DNA of 43,423 nt from Fidelibacterota bacterium (GCA_014381925.1 JACNKR010000039.1:1-43423), one strand, 5' to 3'; shown: positions 16,984 to 26,912, counted from the stretch's first letter. Notes: generated by a model not told the origin, from the letters alone. Numbers and translations are program-made.

Positions 16984-17611
16984 AATTATCCATTACTGAA
17001 ATAAATTCAGATACCGTTTTACATTGAAAAAAGGGAGAATAAAGTTGATTTTCAACTAAAGTACATGACTTTGAATATCCATAATTATGTCCTGGGAAAA
17101 TCATAGTTGTTTTAGGTAAATTAAAAATTTTATTATAAATTGAATCATATAATTGTTCAACCGAACTCCCTGTACTTATTGTTCGTCCTGTTCGTCCTAC
17201 AAACATTGTGTCGCCAGTAAAAAGACATCCTTTTTCAACATTCCAATAGCACATACTATCGGGATAATGTCCTGGAGTATGGATTGCTGTAATTATATTT
17301 TTTCCAATATTAATAATTTCTCTATTAGCTAAACCTAAATAATTGGATGGTAGTTTTTTCACAGGTGATTTAAATCCAACTATTTTTAAATTTTGAAAAT
17401 GAAATAAAAAATCATCTAAAAAAGCAATATGATCATGATGTGAATGTGTAATTATTATTTTTTCCAGCAGCAAATTTTCACCTTCAATCATTTCAAATAT
17501 AGGCAGAGGCTCTACCGATGGATCAATAACAGATGCTCTTTTCGACTCCTTACACCAAACTAAATAACATAAATTTTTATCATACCCACCCTGAAAAACT
17601 CTAATTTCCAT
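16964..17611 (-). CDS. MBL-fold metallo-hydrolase (glyoxalase II / persulfide dioxygenase-like)
   Basis: 215 residues, single metallo-beta-lactamase fold. Metal ligands are visible: His56-x-His58-x-Asp60-His61 in THSHHDH, His115 in HTPGHYPDS, Asp134 in FTGDTMFVGRTGR and His175 in FPGHNYG. GDTMFVGRTGR and PGHNYG are typical of the glyoxalase II/ETHE1 branch, which hydrolyses glutathione thioesters or oxidises persulfides. No rhodanese domain is attached and the C-terminal substrate domain of glyoxalase II is short, so the exact substrate is open. It overlaps the alpha/beta hydrolase upstream by 11 bases and the 87-residue gene downstream by 20. Confidence 0.85.
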   Translation of the reverse strand: MEIRVFQGGYDKNLCYLVWCKESKRASVIDPSVEPLPIFEMIEGENLLLEKIIITHSHHDHIAFLDDFLFHFQNLKIVGFKSPVKKLPSNYLGLANREIINIGKNIITAIHTPGHYPDSMCYWNVEKGCLFTGDTMFVGRTGRTISTGSSVEQLYDSIYNKIFNLPKTTMIFPGHNYGYSKSCTLVENQLYSPFFQCKTVSEFISVMDNYERNRK

Positions 17612-18608
17612 TATAATCCATAAATTGTGTAAAAAATGAAGACATCTTATAAAACTCCTTTAATTTTGAAAAAATTGAATTTTCTCCAGAAATTTCACTA
17701 TGTTCATAAAGTCCTGAAAGAAAAATTGTAGATTGTGGTAATTCATTATTTAATTTAATTGATTCAGTATATGGAACCATTGAATCGTTTGCACCGTGCA
17801 TTAAAAACACATGAAAATTAATTTTATCACAGACCTCAGACGGTGAAAGGTAAAGCATTTCTTTTTTAAATTTTAATTTCATTTTTTCTAATAAATTTTT
17901 TATTTCATTCGTTTGATTAGAATTATATATATCACTGAGTATTTTCTCCCCCTTTGAACATAAGCCTTTAACTAAAAGATCAGACTCAATAATTTTATTT
18001 GCAACTCTTAATTCTAATATTTTTTGCAAATTAGTAGTATCAAATCCTGCATCAATTCCGGGTAAATAATTATGAAATAAAACTATTAATCCCCAATCAT
18101 TAGGCTTTATAAAGTCATCGATTTCTTTATATTTAATTCTACCGGTTAATAAAAAATTTATACTCGTTTGCAAACTATAGTAAGTCCCATAAGTTAAGAT
18201 TGAATTAGGGCGTATTTTTTTTATTTTATCCTGAAGCATTGCCTTTATTAAAAGTCCTCCAGCAAAACTAATTCCAGCAGGAATAATTTTTTTATTTGAT
18301 AATTTAGTAATAAATAAATAAAAATGAGAAATTAAATCAATTGTATCTTTAGTTAATTCTAAATTCATTAATTTAGGAAGTCTTGGCATATAAACTTTAA
18401 TTCCACTTTTTGCTAATGCTAGTGCAAGGTTTATCATTCCTGGATGTTCTTCTCCATAAGGTGAAGCACCGTGGAATAGGATGACTTCAAAATTTTGTAA
18501 CTTAATTGAAGGAGTTATTTCTAAAAATGGGATTTGCTCATTCATTAATCCTTTAAAAGAATGTTGAATAATATTATTTGTATTTGGTGGAGATGTGCCA
18601 AATTTCAA
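17601..18608 (-). CDS. Alpha/beta hydrolase
   Basis: 335 residues with the alpha/beta hydrolase layout: oxyanion strand VILFHGASPYGEEHPG, nucleophile elbow GISFAGG with Ser114, Asp275 in MHGANDSMVPY, and His303 in LYEHSE. No signal peptide, so probably cytosolic. The region between the nucleophile and the acid (about residues 150-260) is a large helical cap. Substrate is unknown; carboxylesterase or peptidase-like activity is equally possible. Its 3' end overlaps the MBL hydrolase gene, suggesting linked expression and perhaps linked chemistry. Confidence 0.8.
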   Translation of the reverse strand: MKFGTSPPNTNNIIQHSFKGLMNEQIPFLEITPSIKLQNFEVILFHGASPYGEEHPGMINLALALAKSGIKVYMPRLPKLMNLELTKDTIDLISHFYLFITKLSNKKIIPAGISFAGGLLIKAMLQDKIKKIRPNSILTYGTYYSLQTSINFLLTGRIKYKEIDDFIKPNDWGLIVLFHNYLPGIDAGFDTTNLQKILELRVANKIIESDLLVKGLCSKGEKILSDIYNSNQTNEIKNLLEKMKLKFKKEMLYLSPSEVCDKINFHVFLMHGANDSMVPYTESIKLNNELPQSTIFLSGLYEHSEISGENSIFSKLKEFYKMSSFFTQFMDYNGN

Positions 18609-18651
18609 TAAACCAAAAATAAATTTAATGGAAGCTATTCTATTTGAAAGA

Positions 18652-19089
18652 CTAATTATTCACCTCAACTTTTACATTTGTCCCCGCACCAAATTTCTGA
18701 ACCATTTCGCCTCCAAGATAACCTGTGTATAAAACCATTAGTGTCATTAGCGTAAAAATGGCCTTTCGTAATAATGAAAAACTTTTTACTGGATATTTTA
18801 ATTTGAAAAAAATTAACAAAAATGAAAAAAATATCCCAGAAATAGTAATCAGGGTTCCTATAGATTCATGAGCTTCGAGTAAATGTTGAATTCCAATTAT
18901 TTTTCCAGCAGCATATTCAGCAGAATTACCAGTATATGCAGAAGGGATAGAAAAAAATGACGCAATTACAAATATAAACAATGAAATATTTGAATGAATC
19001 CAATCTATCTTTTTATGAATTAATTCAATAATTAAAGCTAATAAAAATAAACTAATTGGAAAGTGAATAAAAAAAGGATGTAAGTCCAT
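18652..19089 (-). CDS. DUF2231 membrane protein
   Basis: 145 residues with four predicted membrane helices. The start MDLHPFFIHFPISLFLLALI with its His residues, the HESIG segment and the closing YTGYLGGEMVQKFGAGTN are characteristic of the DUF2231 family. These small inner-membrane proteins are often found near cytochromes or heme-related genes, but their function is unproven. It starts one base after the barrel protein stop, so it is in the same operon. Confidence 0.8.
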   Translation of the reverse strand: MDLHPFFIHFPISLFLLALIIELIHKKIDWIHSNISLFIFVIASFFSIPSAYTGNSAEYAAGKIIGIQHLLEAHESIGTLITISGIFFSFLLIFFKLKYPVKSFSLLRKAIFTLMTLMVLYTGYLGGEMVQKFGAGTNVKVEVNN

Positions 19090-19090
19090 A

Positions 19091-19942
19091 TTATAATTCC
19101 TTGCCTATGCTTATTCCAGTTATTGAACCGGTTCGACCTGAATTTCTAATTCCTATCGAAAGATCAATACCCTTTAAATTGACAATTATTCCTGCACCTA
19201 AACCATAAAAGACATCAGAAATTATTGTATCCGATTGATAATTAAATTTATCTGAGTTAATTCCAATTGAAGCTGAAATGTTTTCTCTCATATTAATTTC
19301 AATCGAAAGTATTCCAGACCATTTTGAATTTTTAATTAGATCAATTGCAATCGTACCTGGAAAATAAAGTGGTTTATAAAAACTTCCTAAAATATATTGA
19401 GATTGATTTATTAAGTCCTCAATTTCATTTTGTTGAAAAAATCGATTATAAGCTATTCCTAATCCCAATCTTTTATCTAATAAATGTGCACGAAAACCCA
19501 ATGTCCATTTTGAGGATTGTTGATTCCAAGAATCAATTTTAGAATTTAAATAGTTTACTTTTAGTCCGACAGAAATAAAGTTTTTATAAATTGTTTTAGT
19601 TGAAATTCCAATAATTATATCTCGGGCGGAAAACTCATTTTCAGTAATAAAGTCCATTAATTGACCATAATCAATTATTGAAGTGTTCAGTTTTAATAAA
19701 TTATTATTAAATAATTTTGAATATTCTAAACTTTGAATATTGATATCTTCAGGAATTTTAAAAGAAGCTATCAAAATATTTGAAGACATTTTAATTGATG
19801 CTGGATTTACTTGTTGGTAAGGAGATGTTATTGCAGAACCACCATTCCATTTACCTAAATTGATTGGATGTGTTGGAAATTCAAAACTTGTAATTCCAAA
19901 TGCAACATTCAAACATAATATTATAATTAAATTTTTATTCAT
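19091..19942 (-). CDS. Probable outer-membrane beta-barrel protein (PorQ/PorV-like)
   Basis: 283 residues with a signal peptide (MNKNLIIILCLNVAFG), followed by an early NPASI segment (QVNPASIKMSSNILIASF). Amphipathic beta strands continue to the end, closing in LSIGIRNSGRTGSITGISIGKEL. That N-terminal NPAs motif and layout are shared by the UPF0164/PorV/PorQ/FadL-like barrels common in this phylum-level group. A role in transport or in surface-protein handling is possible but not shown. It overlaps the upstream peptidase gene by eight bases. Confidence 0.6.
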   Translation of the reverse strand: MNKNLIIILCLNVAFGITSFEFPTHPINLGKWNGGSAITSPYQQVNPASIKMSSNILIASFKIPEDINIQSLEYSKLFNNNLLKLNTSIIDYGQLMDFITENEFSARDIIIGISTKTIYKNFISVGLKVNYLNSKIDSWNQQSSKWTLGFRAHLLDKRLGLGIAYNRFFQQNEIEDLINQSQYILGSFYKPLYFPGTIAIDLIKNSKWSGILSIEINMRENISASIGINSDKFNYQSDTIISDVFYGLGAGIIVNLKGIDLSIGIRNSGRTGSITGISIGKEL

Positions 19943-20837
19943 CTTCTCCGAATTCTATTTTTTCCTCTTCTTCCCATCGTGCTAAAATTATTTGGTTTTT
20001 TCTGCGTTTAATTAAATATCCAAACACCAAAATTATTGGTAAACTTATGAATAAAATATTAGAGGATTTTAATAAAAACATCCATTTATAATTTTGTTTT
20101 AAATAAGTCTCATATTTATAAGTCAGTTCTAATAGATTCTCATTTGTTATATTAAAAAATAATAAATCAAAGTTACTATATTTTGCATTATTTTGGATAA
20201 TTGATTTTAATATAATCTCGCCATAAAAATAAATTAATGCATTAATTGCTGACGCAGATTGAGCATAAGCTAAATTTGCATGAACTCGATTGAAAGAATT
20301 AAAACTTTTCAACCCCTCTAGTGCAAATTCCTTTTTTTCCCAAAGAGCAGATGAAATTAATATTTTTTTTGTAATTGTTAACTCGCCAGCCCAATAACTC
20401 GCAAAGCCTTCAATAAACCATTTTGGTAATATATGGTAATTTAAACTTCGCTGAACAAAAACATGATTAATTTCATGTTTCAATACTTCATTTAATCGTG
20501 AATATGAAATATTTGAAAGTTGTGTTCCTTGAATGACAATTCTATCTGGGTTTTGTTGTGCAATTCCGATACCCCATTCGGGAACAGGCCCTTTTGTTAA
20601 TTTCTTAAATTTCGAATGATTATTTGTAATATAGATTTCAAAAGATGAATTTTTGACTTGCCCATAATTTTGTACAAGCAATTCAATATTTGATTGAATT
20701 AACTCAATAATTTCCATTTCATATTTTGAATGATTTTTATCAAATAATAAATTACATTTTCCAATATCAGTTTGAAACTCTAATGAAAATAAAAAATTTA
20801 TTATTATAATAAAAAATATGTGGAAAGATATTTTCAT
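19935..20837 (-). CDS. Peptidase MA-like gluzincin metalloprotease, membrane anchored
   Basis: 300 residues. N-terminal signal peptide (MKISFHIFFIIIINFLFS), a zinc site His121-Glu122-x-x-His125 in KHEINHVFVQ, and the third ligand Glu143 in WFIEGFASYW 18 residues later, as in the peptidase MA family. A single membrane helix near residues 252-272 is followed by a charged cytosolic tail rich in Glu. The catalytic part would therefore face the periplasm. Substrate unknown. It overlaps priA upstream by four bases and the barrel gene downstream by eight. Confidence 0.8.
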   Translation of the reverse strand: MKISFHIFFIIIINFLFSLEFQTDIGKCNLLFDKNHSKYEMEIIELIQSNIELLVQNYGQVKNSSFEIYITNNHSKFKKLTKGPVPEWGIGIAQQNPDRIVIQGTQLSNISYSRLNEVLKHEINHVFVQRSLNYHILPKWFIEGFASYWAGELTITKKILISSALWEKKEFALEGLKSFNSFNRVHANLAYAQSASAINALIYFYGEIILKSIIQNNAKYSNFDLLFFNITNENLLELTYKYETYLKQNYKWMFLLKSSNILFISLPIILVFGYLIKRRKNQIILARWEEEEKIEFGEDE

Positions 20838-23074
20838 AATATCGAAACAGGATCAACATCTAATTGAATTTTTACATTATTTATTGGTTTTTCTATCATT
20901 GATAAAATTTGGTTATGAATCGATTGATGTAGAATATGGGGTTTTTTAATATCGTATTTAATTAGAATATGATATCTCCACGAATTTCTTATTTTTTCAA
21001 TTGGAGAAATTGATGGACCAAGAATTATTAACCCATCTATTTTTTTTAATAAATAATAAATACTGTAAGTTCTTTTTTTAACTTCTAATTTATTTATTCC
21101 AGAACAAATGAATCGAGATACACGAGAAAATGGTGGATAAAATAATTCGTTTCTCTGTGCCATTGTTGTATTATAGAATTGTTTTAAGTTTTGGTGAGCA
21201 GCTGTTGAAATACTAACTTCTGTTGGGTTAAAAGATTGTATAATTGCTTTCCCTGGTTTTTGATGACGGCCAGCACGACCAACAACTTGATAAATGAGTT
21301 GAAAGTTCCTTTCTCCTGCTCTAAAATCAGGCATAAATACTCCTGTATCAGCATTTATTATCCCAACCAAGGTTACATTTGGAAAATCTAATCCTTTTGC
21401 AATCATTTGAGTCCCCAATAAAATATCAGCTTCTTTATTTCCAAATCTTTCTAAAATTGAATGATGTCCATCTTTTTTTGAAACGGTATCAATATCCATT
21501 CTTAAAATTTTAACAGTTGGAAAGTTTAATTCTAATTCTTCTTCAATTTTTTGAGTTCCTGAACCTAAAAAATGCATTTCATCTTGTCCACAATTAGAAC
21601 ATACAGCTTTAATTTTTGAACTATAATCGCAATAATGACAAATTAATTTTTCAACACTTCGATGATATGTTAAACTTACAGAACAACTTTTACAACTTGC
21701 AATTTCTCCACAACCTAAACATTGTTGAACAACGGCATACCCTCTACGATTTTGCATTAATATTATTTGTTCATTTTTATCTAAACATATTTGTATTGAT
21801 TTTTTTAATTCAATACTTAAATAAGAATTAAAATCATCTGTTTTTTTCATTTCTTCCATCATATCTATTAATTTAATAGATGGCGGATTTGCACTACCAA
21901 ATCGATTTTTTAATTTTGTCCAAGTAATTTTATTTTTTATCTTATTATAATACATTTCCATACTTGGAGTTGCACTTCCTAGTACAATAGGAATATTTGC
22001 AAATTTAGATCTCATTAATGCTGAATTTCGAGCATGATAAAATGGTGCTACACGATCTTGTTTATAAGAATGATCATGTTCTTCATCAACTATAATTAAT
22101 CCTAAATTTTTCATTGGTGTAAAAAGAGCACTTCTTGCTCCAATTATAATATTAAATTCACCATTTTTTATTGCTTTCCATGTCCAAGATTTTTGAGACA
22201 TTGTTAATTTGCTATGCCATAACGCAATTTTATCACCAAAAAAAGTTTTAAACCGTGCTGAAATTTGTGGAGTTAATGATATTTCTGGCACTAAAATAAT
22301 AACCGATTTATTATTTTGAATTACCATCTCAGCGAGCTTGATATATAGCTCTGTTTTCCCTGAGCCTGTAACCCCATGAACATAATTAACTGAAAATTTA
22401 TTTTTAATGAAATTATTCTTCATGGTATTAAATGCAGTTTGTTGTTCACTATTTAATAATATTGGTTTTGGTATGGCAATAGGTACTATATCAAGCGGAT
22501 TATATATTTCATTTTTTTCAGTTATTTTTACAAACTCTTTTTCGACTAATTTTTTACAAATTGAAGGGGCGGTTAGTGAAATAAATTTTAATGAAGCAAT
22601 TTGAACGGGCTCGGTAACCATAGATAATGATTCTAAAATTTCTTTTTGTATAACCGCATTTTTTTTTATTTGTTGAATTTGATTTAAGCCTAGTTTAGTT
22701 ATTTGTACATATAAAACTTTTTTTGGTTTCAGTTTAGTTTTAAAACTTAATGGAATTGCAGATTTTATTACTTTACCAATTGGGCAAAAATAATAGTATG
22801 AAATCCAAATCAATGTTTCCCAAAGGTCGTTTGGAATAGAAAGATCTTTTTCAATACGCCCTCTTAATTCAAAAACTTTACCTTCATAGTTTGATTTATC
22901 ACTAATATGAGTTACAAACCCAACTCGTTCATTGTTCCGGATTGGCGCAAGTACACATGCACCAACTTCAATTTTTGAAATTAAATGTTGAGGAATTGTA
23001 TAGGTAAATTGCTTAAAACTTGTTAATGGAAATGCAACTTGAGCATATTTAATTTCATTTTCTAGCTTGGACAA
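20834..23074 (-). CDS. priA: Primosomal protein N', replication restart helicase PriA
   Basis: 746 residues, full length. N-terminal DNA-binding region, then a superfamily 2 helicase core with Walker A GVTGSGKTE (about residue 235), DEEHD box and GSATPS. The zinc-binding insert has four CxxC-type pairs (CLGCGEIASCKSC, CHYCDY, CSNCGQ), and the motif QVVGRAGRHQKPG follows. PriA loads DnaB at stalled forks. The gene leads the operon after glutaredoxin and overlaps the protease gene by four bases. Confidence 0.96.
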   Translation of the reverse strand: MSKLENEIKYAQVAFPLTSFKQFTYTIPQHLISKIEVGACVLAPIRNNERVGFVTHISDKSNYEGKVFELRGRIEKDLSIPNDLWETLIWISYYYFCPIGKVIKSAIPLSFKTKLKPKKVLYVQITKLGLNQIQQIKKNAVIQKEILESLSMVTEPVQIASLKFISLTAPSICKKLVEKEFVKITEKNEIYNPLDIVPIAIPKPILLNSEQQTAFNTMKNNFIKNKFSVNYVHGVTGSGKTELYIKLAEMVIQNNKSVIILVPEISLTPQISARFKTFFGDKIALWHSKLTMSQKSWTWKAIKNGEFNIIIGARSALFTPMKNLGLIIVDEEHDHSYKQDRVAPFYHARNSALMRSKFANIPIVLGSATPSMEMYYNKIKNKITWTKLKNRFGSANPPSIKLIDMMEEMKKTDDFNSYLSIELKKSIQICLDKNEQIILMQNRRGYAVVQQCLGCGEIASCKSCSVSLTYHRSVEKLICHYCDYSSKIKAVCSNCGQDEMHFLGSGTQKIEEELELNFPTVKILRMDIDTVSKKDGHHSILERFGNKEADILLGTQMIAKGLDFPNVTLVGIINADTGVFMPDFRAGERNFQLIYQVVGRAGRHQKPGKAIIQSFNPTEVSISTAAHQNLKQFYNTTMAQRNELFYPPFSRVSRFICSGINKLEVKKRTYSIYYLLKKIDGLIILGPSISPIEKIRNSWRYHILIKYDIKKPHILHQSIHNQILSMIEKPINNVKIQLDVDPVSIL

Positions 23075-23095
23075 TTTTTTCCTAAATAAAAATAA

Positions 23096-23410
23096 TTATT
23101 TAGAATGATTTAATATACTAGCTAGCTCACCTTTTTGGTGAAGCTCTACAACAATATCACAGCCACCAACTAATTCACCATTTACAAATAATTGTGGTAT
23201 AGTTGGCCAATTAGAATGTTCAGATAATTTTATTCTAATTGATGGGTCTTCCAAAACATTTGTTGCTGAAAAATTAGCATTATAATGGTTTAGTACTTGA
23301 ACAACTGTATTTGAAAAACCACACATTGGCATTTCTTTTGTCCCTTTCATAAATAATTTAATAGGTGTATTTTCTATTTCATGAATAATTTGATTTTTTA
23401 ATGTGTCCAT
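23096..23410 (-). CDS. grxD: Monothiol glutaredoxin (Grx4 family)
   Basis: 104 residues. Family hallmarks: KGTKEMPMCGFS with active Cys30 in the CGFS motif, WPTIPQLFVNGELVGGCDIV for glutathione binding. CGFS glutaredoxins carry and deliver Fe-S clusters rather than reduce disulfides. It lies 21 bases before priA and is the first gene of the minus-strand run; the region upstream is shared with the divergent TPR gene. Confidence 0.95.
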   Translation of the reverse strand: MDTLKNQIIHEIENTPIKLFMKGTKEMPMCGFSNTVVQVLNHYNANFSATNVLEDPSIRIKLSEHSNWPTIPQLFVNGELVGGCDIVVELHQKGELASILNHSK

Positions 23411-23466
23411 TTTAATTTAATTCCCTTTTTATTTTAAAGATATTATTAGTTTACATCGTCTTAAAT

Positions 23467-23508
23467 TTAAAGTGTAAAAGAATGCCATTACAAGAAATGA
23501 CACTTTAA
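23467..23508. repeat. Inverted repeat in the divergent grxD-TPR intergenic region
   Basis: TTAAAGTGT (23467-23475) and ACACTTTAA (23500-23508) form a perfect 9-base inverted pair around a 24-base spacer. It lies in the 160-base gap between two divergent genes, with no T-tract, so an operator or paired sites are more likely than a terminator. Confidence 0.45.
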
Positions 23509-23569
23509 TTGAAAATATTTTAGCAAGGGATAGAATGTTATTAAATTTAACCACTTGGAATCCTATATA

Positions 23570-25933
23570 ATGTATATAAAACAAATACAAAAATATCTAA
23601 TACTACTTTCTTTTGTAGGTTTAATAATTGCTCTACCAGAGCAATCCTATGATGAATTGCTAACAAATTTTAAATTTGAGCGAGAAATAGGAAATTTAGA
23701 ATCGGCAGAAAGATATGCTCAAAAATTAATATCAATTCTTGAGTTAGATCCTAAATTATCTAAAGAATCATTTGCCAGTCAACTTGAATTTTTTGCTGAA
23801 TTTTATCTTGAAATAGAAAATGACTCCATTTCTAATCTATTATTTTATCGTTCTGCTAAAATTTATGAAAATGAAATAATAAAATTTCAAAAATATTTAT
23901 ATAATCCAATTCAAAAATTAGATGAAATTTACATTTCAAATTCAATTTCATTTTTTCAAAGTCCATATTCTCAAATATTGAATGAACTAAGTGATTCAAC
24001 CCGGTTTAACCAAATAGATTCAGTTCATATTTCACCTTTTGTTCTTTGGTTTCCAGAAATTAGATATTTAGATTATCTACCAGACACGGTTCACTATATT
24101 CAAGAACAAAATAATGAGTCAATTGAATTAGCTAATATAGCAATTAATTATTACAAAAAGGGATTATATCAAGATGCATTAGAGTTATTATCTCAAGCTG
24201 TTATGGGTGATGATCAATATTTGAATTATAACTTTTTAACAACTAAATTATTTACTAATTTAGATTCAACAAAGTTATTTTTAGATAAAGTTTCTGAAGA
24301 TACTAATTTGAATTTATATTCTTCGGAAAAAAAATTAATAATTGCACTTGCTTTTATTAAAATCGGTAGAAATGAAAATACATTACCATTTATTTTAGAA
24401 TTTCAGGAAAAAAACCCAAATGAACTTAGAACTTATTTATTATTAGGCGATGTTTATTTTGAACAAGAAAATTGGTTTGAGTCGTTAATAAATTATCATT
24501 GGGCAATCCAAAAATCCCCCAATCATATAATTGCAAAAATAGGTGTTTCTTTAAGTATGATGCATCGAGGTGATTTTCAAGGTGCTCGTATTGTACTTGA
24601 ACAACTTATAATAAATGATATTTTTGATTATAGAGTTTATTTAGCTTTAGGTGAAATTTATTATTTAGAAAATAATACTGAAATGGCGATTCAACAATTT
24701 AAAAAAGCATTAAAAATAAACCCTGAAAATGCGGAGGTCCATTTTAATTTAGGATTGGCTCAATTAAAGTTTGGACGATTAAGTCAGGCATTAGATGCAT
24801 TTACAAAAAGTACAATATATGAAAAAGAAAATGGTACATATCATTTTTATTTGGGACAAGTATATGAAAAAATATTAAATATTGATGAAGCGATTAAGAA
24901 CTATAAAATTACCCGAAAGTTTAATCCTGAAATAACAGAAGTAAATAGAAGGTTGGGGTTATTATTATTTCAAAAAGAGTTATATCGTAAAGCTGTTGAA
25001 CCTCTTCGTGATTATATTATTTTTAATCCAGATTCAACACGAATTTTATCAATATTTAGTAATGTATTAATCTATGAATCTAGATTTCCTGAGGCCATTG
25101 ATGCATTTACTCGTTTAATTGAAAAAGAACCCGGAAATATTAATTATTATTTACAACTCGCAAAAGCATATAAAGAGCTAAATAGATTAGAAAATGCAAT
25201 GATAGTTTATGAAGAAGCCCTCAAATATAATGATGAATTATCAGAATTATTTATTGATTTAGGTCATGTTTCTTATGAATTAGGGTATTATGAAAAAACC
25301 ATACATTATCTAGAAGAGTCAATGAAATGTATTGAGCCAAATTTTAATACTAATTATTTATTAGGATTAGCTTATGGAAATTTAAATAAAAACATGCAAG
25401 CTTTATTAGTATTTAAACAAGCCGAATTATTAGATTCAACAGATATTACAATATCATTTCAAACAGGTGTTCTTTATATGGAATTATTACTTTTTGATGA
25501 AGCTCTTATGAAATTTGAAATTTATGCATCTAAATATCCAAGAGACCAGGTTACACAGTTTTTAATTGGGAAATGTTTATATAATTTAGGTGAATATGAA
25601 TCAGCCATTTCAACTTTTAAATATGCATTAAAATTAAATTCAAATGATTCTGATTCACAATTTTATATTGGATTGTGTTTAAAGCAAATTGGTGATTTGG
25701 AGTCTTCCGCAATTGCATTTAAAAAAGCGACACTTTTAAATCCTGATAATCATTTATATCATTTTGAAATTGGGCAAGTGTATTTAGCTATTGGAAAATT
25801 AAGATTAGCCTATAATGAGGCAAACATACTGCAATTATTAAAATCTACATACTTCGATTCATTAAATTCATTAATAAAATTTAATGTTGCAGAAAAAGAT
25901 AGTACAATTAATATTGAATTAGAGATAGATTAA
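23570..25933 (+). CDS. Secreted tetratricopeptide-repeat protein
   Basis: 787 residues from the ATG at 23570; a TTG at 23555 would add five residues before the signal peptide, so the ATG is preferred. Signal peptide MYIKQIQKYLILLSFVGLIIALP, then an N-terminal helical region and, from about residue 190 to the end, a nearly continuous series of 34-residue TPRs. An example is AIQQFKKALKINPENAEVHF; others are YLQLAKAYKELNRLENAM and QFYIGLCLKQIGDLESSA. It is a periplasmic or surface-facing scaffold for protein-protein contact. No enzymatic domain is visible. It converges with the TerB-like gene, overlapping it by four bases. Confidence 0.85.
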   Translation: MYIKQIQKYLILLSFVGLIIALPEQSYDELLTNFKFEREIGNLESAERYAQKLISILELDPKLSKESFASQLEFFAEFYLEIENDSISNLLFYRSAKIYENEIIKFQKYLYNPIQKLDEIYISNSISFFQSPYSQILNELSDSTRFNQIDSVHISPFVLWFPEIRYLDYLPDTVHYIQEQNNESIELANIAINYYKKGLYQDALELLSQAVMGDDQYLNYNFLTTKLFTNLDSTKLFLDKVSEDTNLNLYSSEKKLIIALAFIKIGRNENTLPFILEFQEKNPNELRTYLLLGDVYFEQENWFESLINYHWAIQKSPNHIIAKIGVSLSMMHRGDFQGARIVLEQLIINDIFDYRVYLALGEIYYLENNTEMAIQQFKKALKINPENAEVHFNLGLAQLKFGRLSQALDAFTKSTIYEKENGTYHFYLGQVYEKILNIDEAIKNYKITRKFNPEITEVNRRLGLLLFQKELYRKAVEPLRDYIIFNPDSTRILSIFSNVLIYESRFPEAIDAFTRLIEKEPGNINYYLQLAKAYKELNRLENAMIVYEEALKYNDELSELFIDLGHVSYELGYYEKTIHYLEESMKCIEPNFNTNYLLGLAYGNLNKNMQALLVFKQAELLDSTDITISFQTGVLYMELLLFDEALMKFEIYASKYPRDQVTQFLIGKCLYNLGEYESAISTFKYALKLNSNDSDSQFYIGLCLKQIGDLESSAIAFKKATLLNPDNHLYHFEIGQVYLAIGKLRLAYNEANILQLLKSTYFDSLNSLIKFNVAEKDSTINIELEID

Positions 25934-26313
25934 TTATTTAATAATTCTGATGATTTAGTTATTAATTTTTTTTCTGCTTCTAATACAACGCCATCAGATT
26001 TAGCAATTTCTTTTAGGTCTTCTATTAAGCAATTTTTTTGTTCATTTGAAAATTCAATTTTAAATAAATCCATTATTTTATTATAGTTTTCTACTTTTTG
26101 TTGGGGGTTTAATGATGTAATCCAATTCAATGACTCAGACACAATATCCCAACAATTCAATTCAATTTCTGTATTTTTATTCAAGCAATTTTCAATTTTA
26201 TCTGAAATAGTTAACATTTCATTAGAAGCTAATTGTTGGTCAGTTTCAGAGGCGAAAAATAAATAAACGAATGCTAATTGATGTGCTTTTGTAATATTCT
26301 TTGGTGTTTGCAT
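25930..26313 (-). CDS. TerB-like small helical protein
   Basis: 127 residues from ATG 26313; a TTG at 26325 would give 131, but the GGAGAG ribosome site fits the ATG. All helical, soluble. The segment LKEIAKSDGVVLEAEKKLITK near the C-terminus resembles the acidic metal-binding motif of TerB (tellurite resistance) domains, and the N-terminal LAFVYLFFASETDQQLASNE resembles the first repeat. TerB domains are linked to stress responses, but this is a lone copy with no ter neighbours, so the function is unknown. Confidence 0.55.
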   Translation of the reverse strand: MQTPKNITKAHQLAFVYLFFASETDQQLASNEMLTISDKIENCLNKNTEIELNCWDIVSESLNWITSLNPQQKVENYNKIMDLFKIEFSNEQKNCLIEDLKEIAKSDGVVLEAEKKLITKSSELLNN

Positions 26314-26317
26314 TTTA

Positions 26318-26323
26318 CTCTCC
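26318..26323 (-). promoter_or_regulatory. Ribosome binding site choosing the ATG at 26313
   Basis: The minus strand reads GGAGAG four bases before ATG. It overlaps the codons that the alternative TTG start would use, so it argues for the shorter protein. Confidence 0.55.
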
Positions 26324-26390
26324 AAACATAAATAATTGATTTATAATTATAACCTAATTTTACTGGTATTTTATATTTAAATAATAGAAT

Positions 26391-26912
26391 TCATTTATTT
26401 TTAATTTGTTTTTCAAATTTCATGATTTTAGGATTTATAATTAATGAACAATAGGGTTGATTAGAATTATTATTATAATAATCTTGGTGATATTTTTCAG
26501 CGATATAAAATTTATCCAATTTATTAATTTCAGTAACGATTGTATTTTTATATAGTTTTGAATTAATTATGCAATTTAATGATTGATTAATTATTTCTTT
26601 TTGGGAGGCTTTAACATAGAAAATAGTAGATCTATATTGTGTTCCAATATCATTCCCTTGTCTATTTAATGTTGTCGGGTCATGTGTTTGCCAAAAAATT
26701 TCAAGTATTTCTAAAAGTGTTATTTGTTTATTATCAAATGTAATTTTAACCACTTCAGCATGGCCCGTTTTACCCGTACAAATTTCTTTATAAGTTGGGT
26801 TTTCTATTTTCCCACCTGTATAACCTGATTCAACTAAAATAACACCAGTAACTCGTTGAAAAATTGCATCTAAACACCAAAAACATCCACCGCCCAGAAT
26901 AATTGTTTCCAT
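26391..26912 (-). CDS. msrA: Peptide methionine sulfoxide reductase MsrA
   Basis: 173 residues. GGGCFWC near the N-terminus carries catalytic Cys10, followed by GYTGGKIENPTYKEICTGKTGHAEVV and HDPTTLNRQGNDIGTQYRS, all diagnostic for MsrA. It reduces the S-epimer of methionine sulfoxide in oxidised proteins. No leader, so cytosolic. The C-terminal Cys in NQPYCSLI could act as resolving thiol. It shares one base with the CysQ-like gene stop and is co-transcribed with it. Confidence 0.96.
   Translation of the reverse strand: METIILGGGCFWCLDAIFQRVTGVILVESGYTGGKIENPTYKEICTGKTGHAEVVKITFDNKQITLLEILEIFWQTHDPTTLNRQGNDIGTQYRSTIFYVKASQKEIINQSLNCIINSKLYKNTIVTEINKLDKFYIAEKYHQDYYNNNSNQPYCSLIINPKIMKFEKQIKNK

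Noticed and set aside
19125..19140. GGTTCGA tRNA T-loop-like sequence
   Set aside because: It lies inside the barrel-protein coding frame and no cloverleaf surrounds it.
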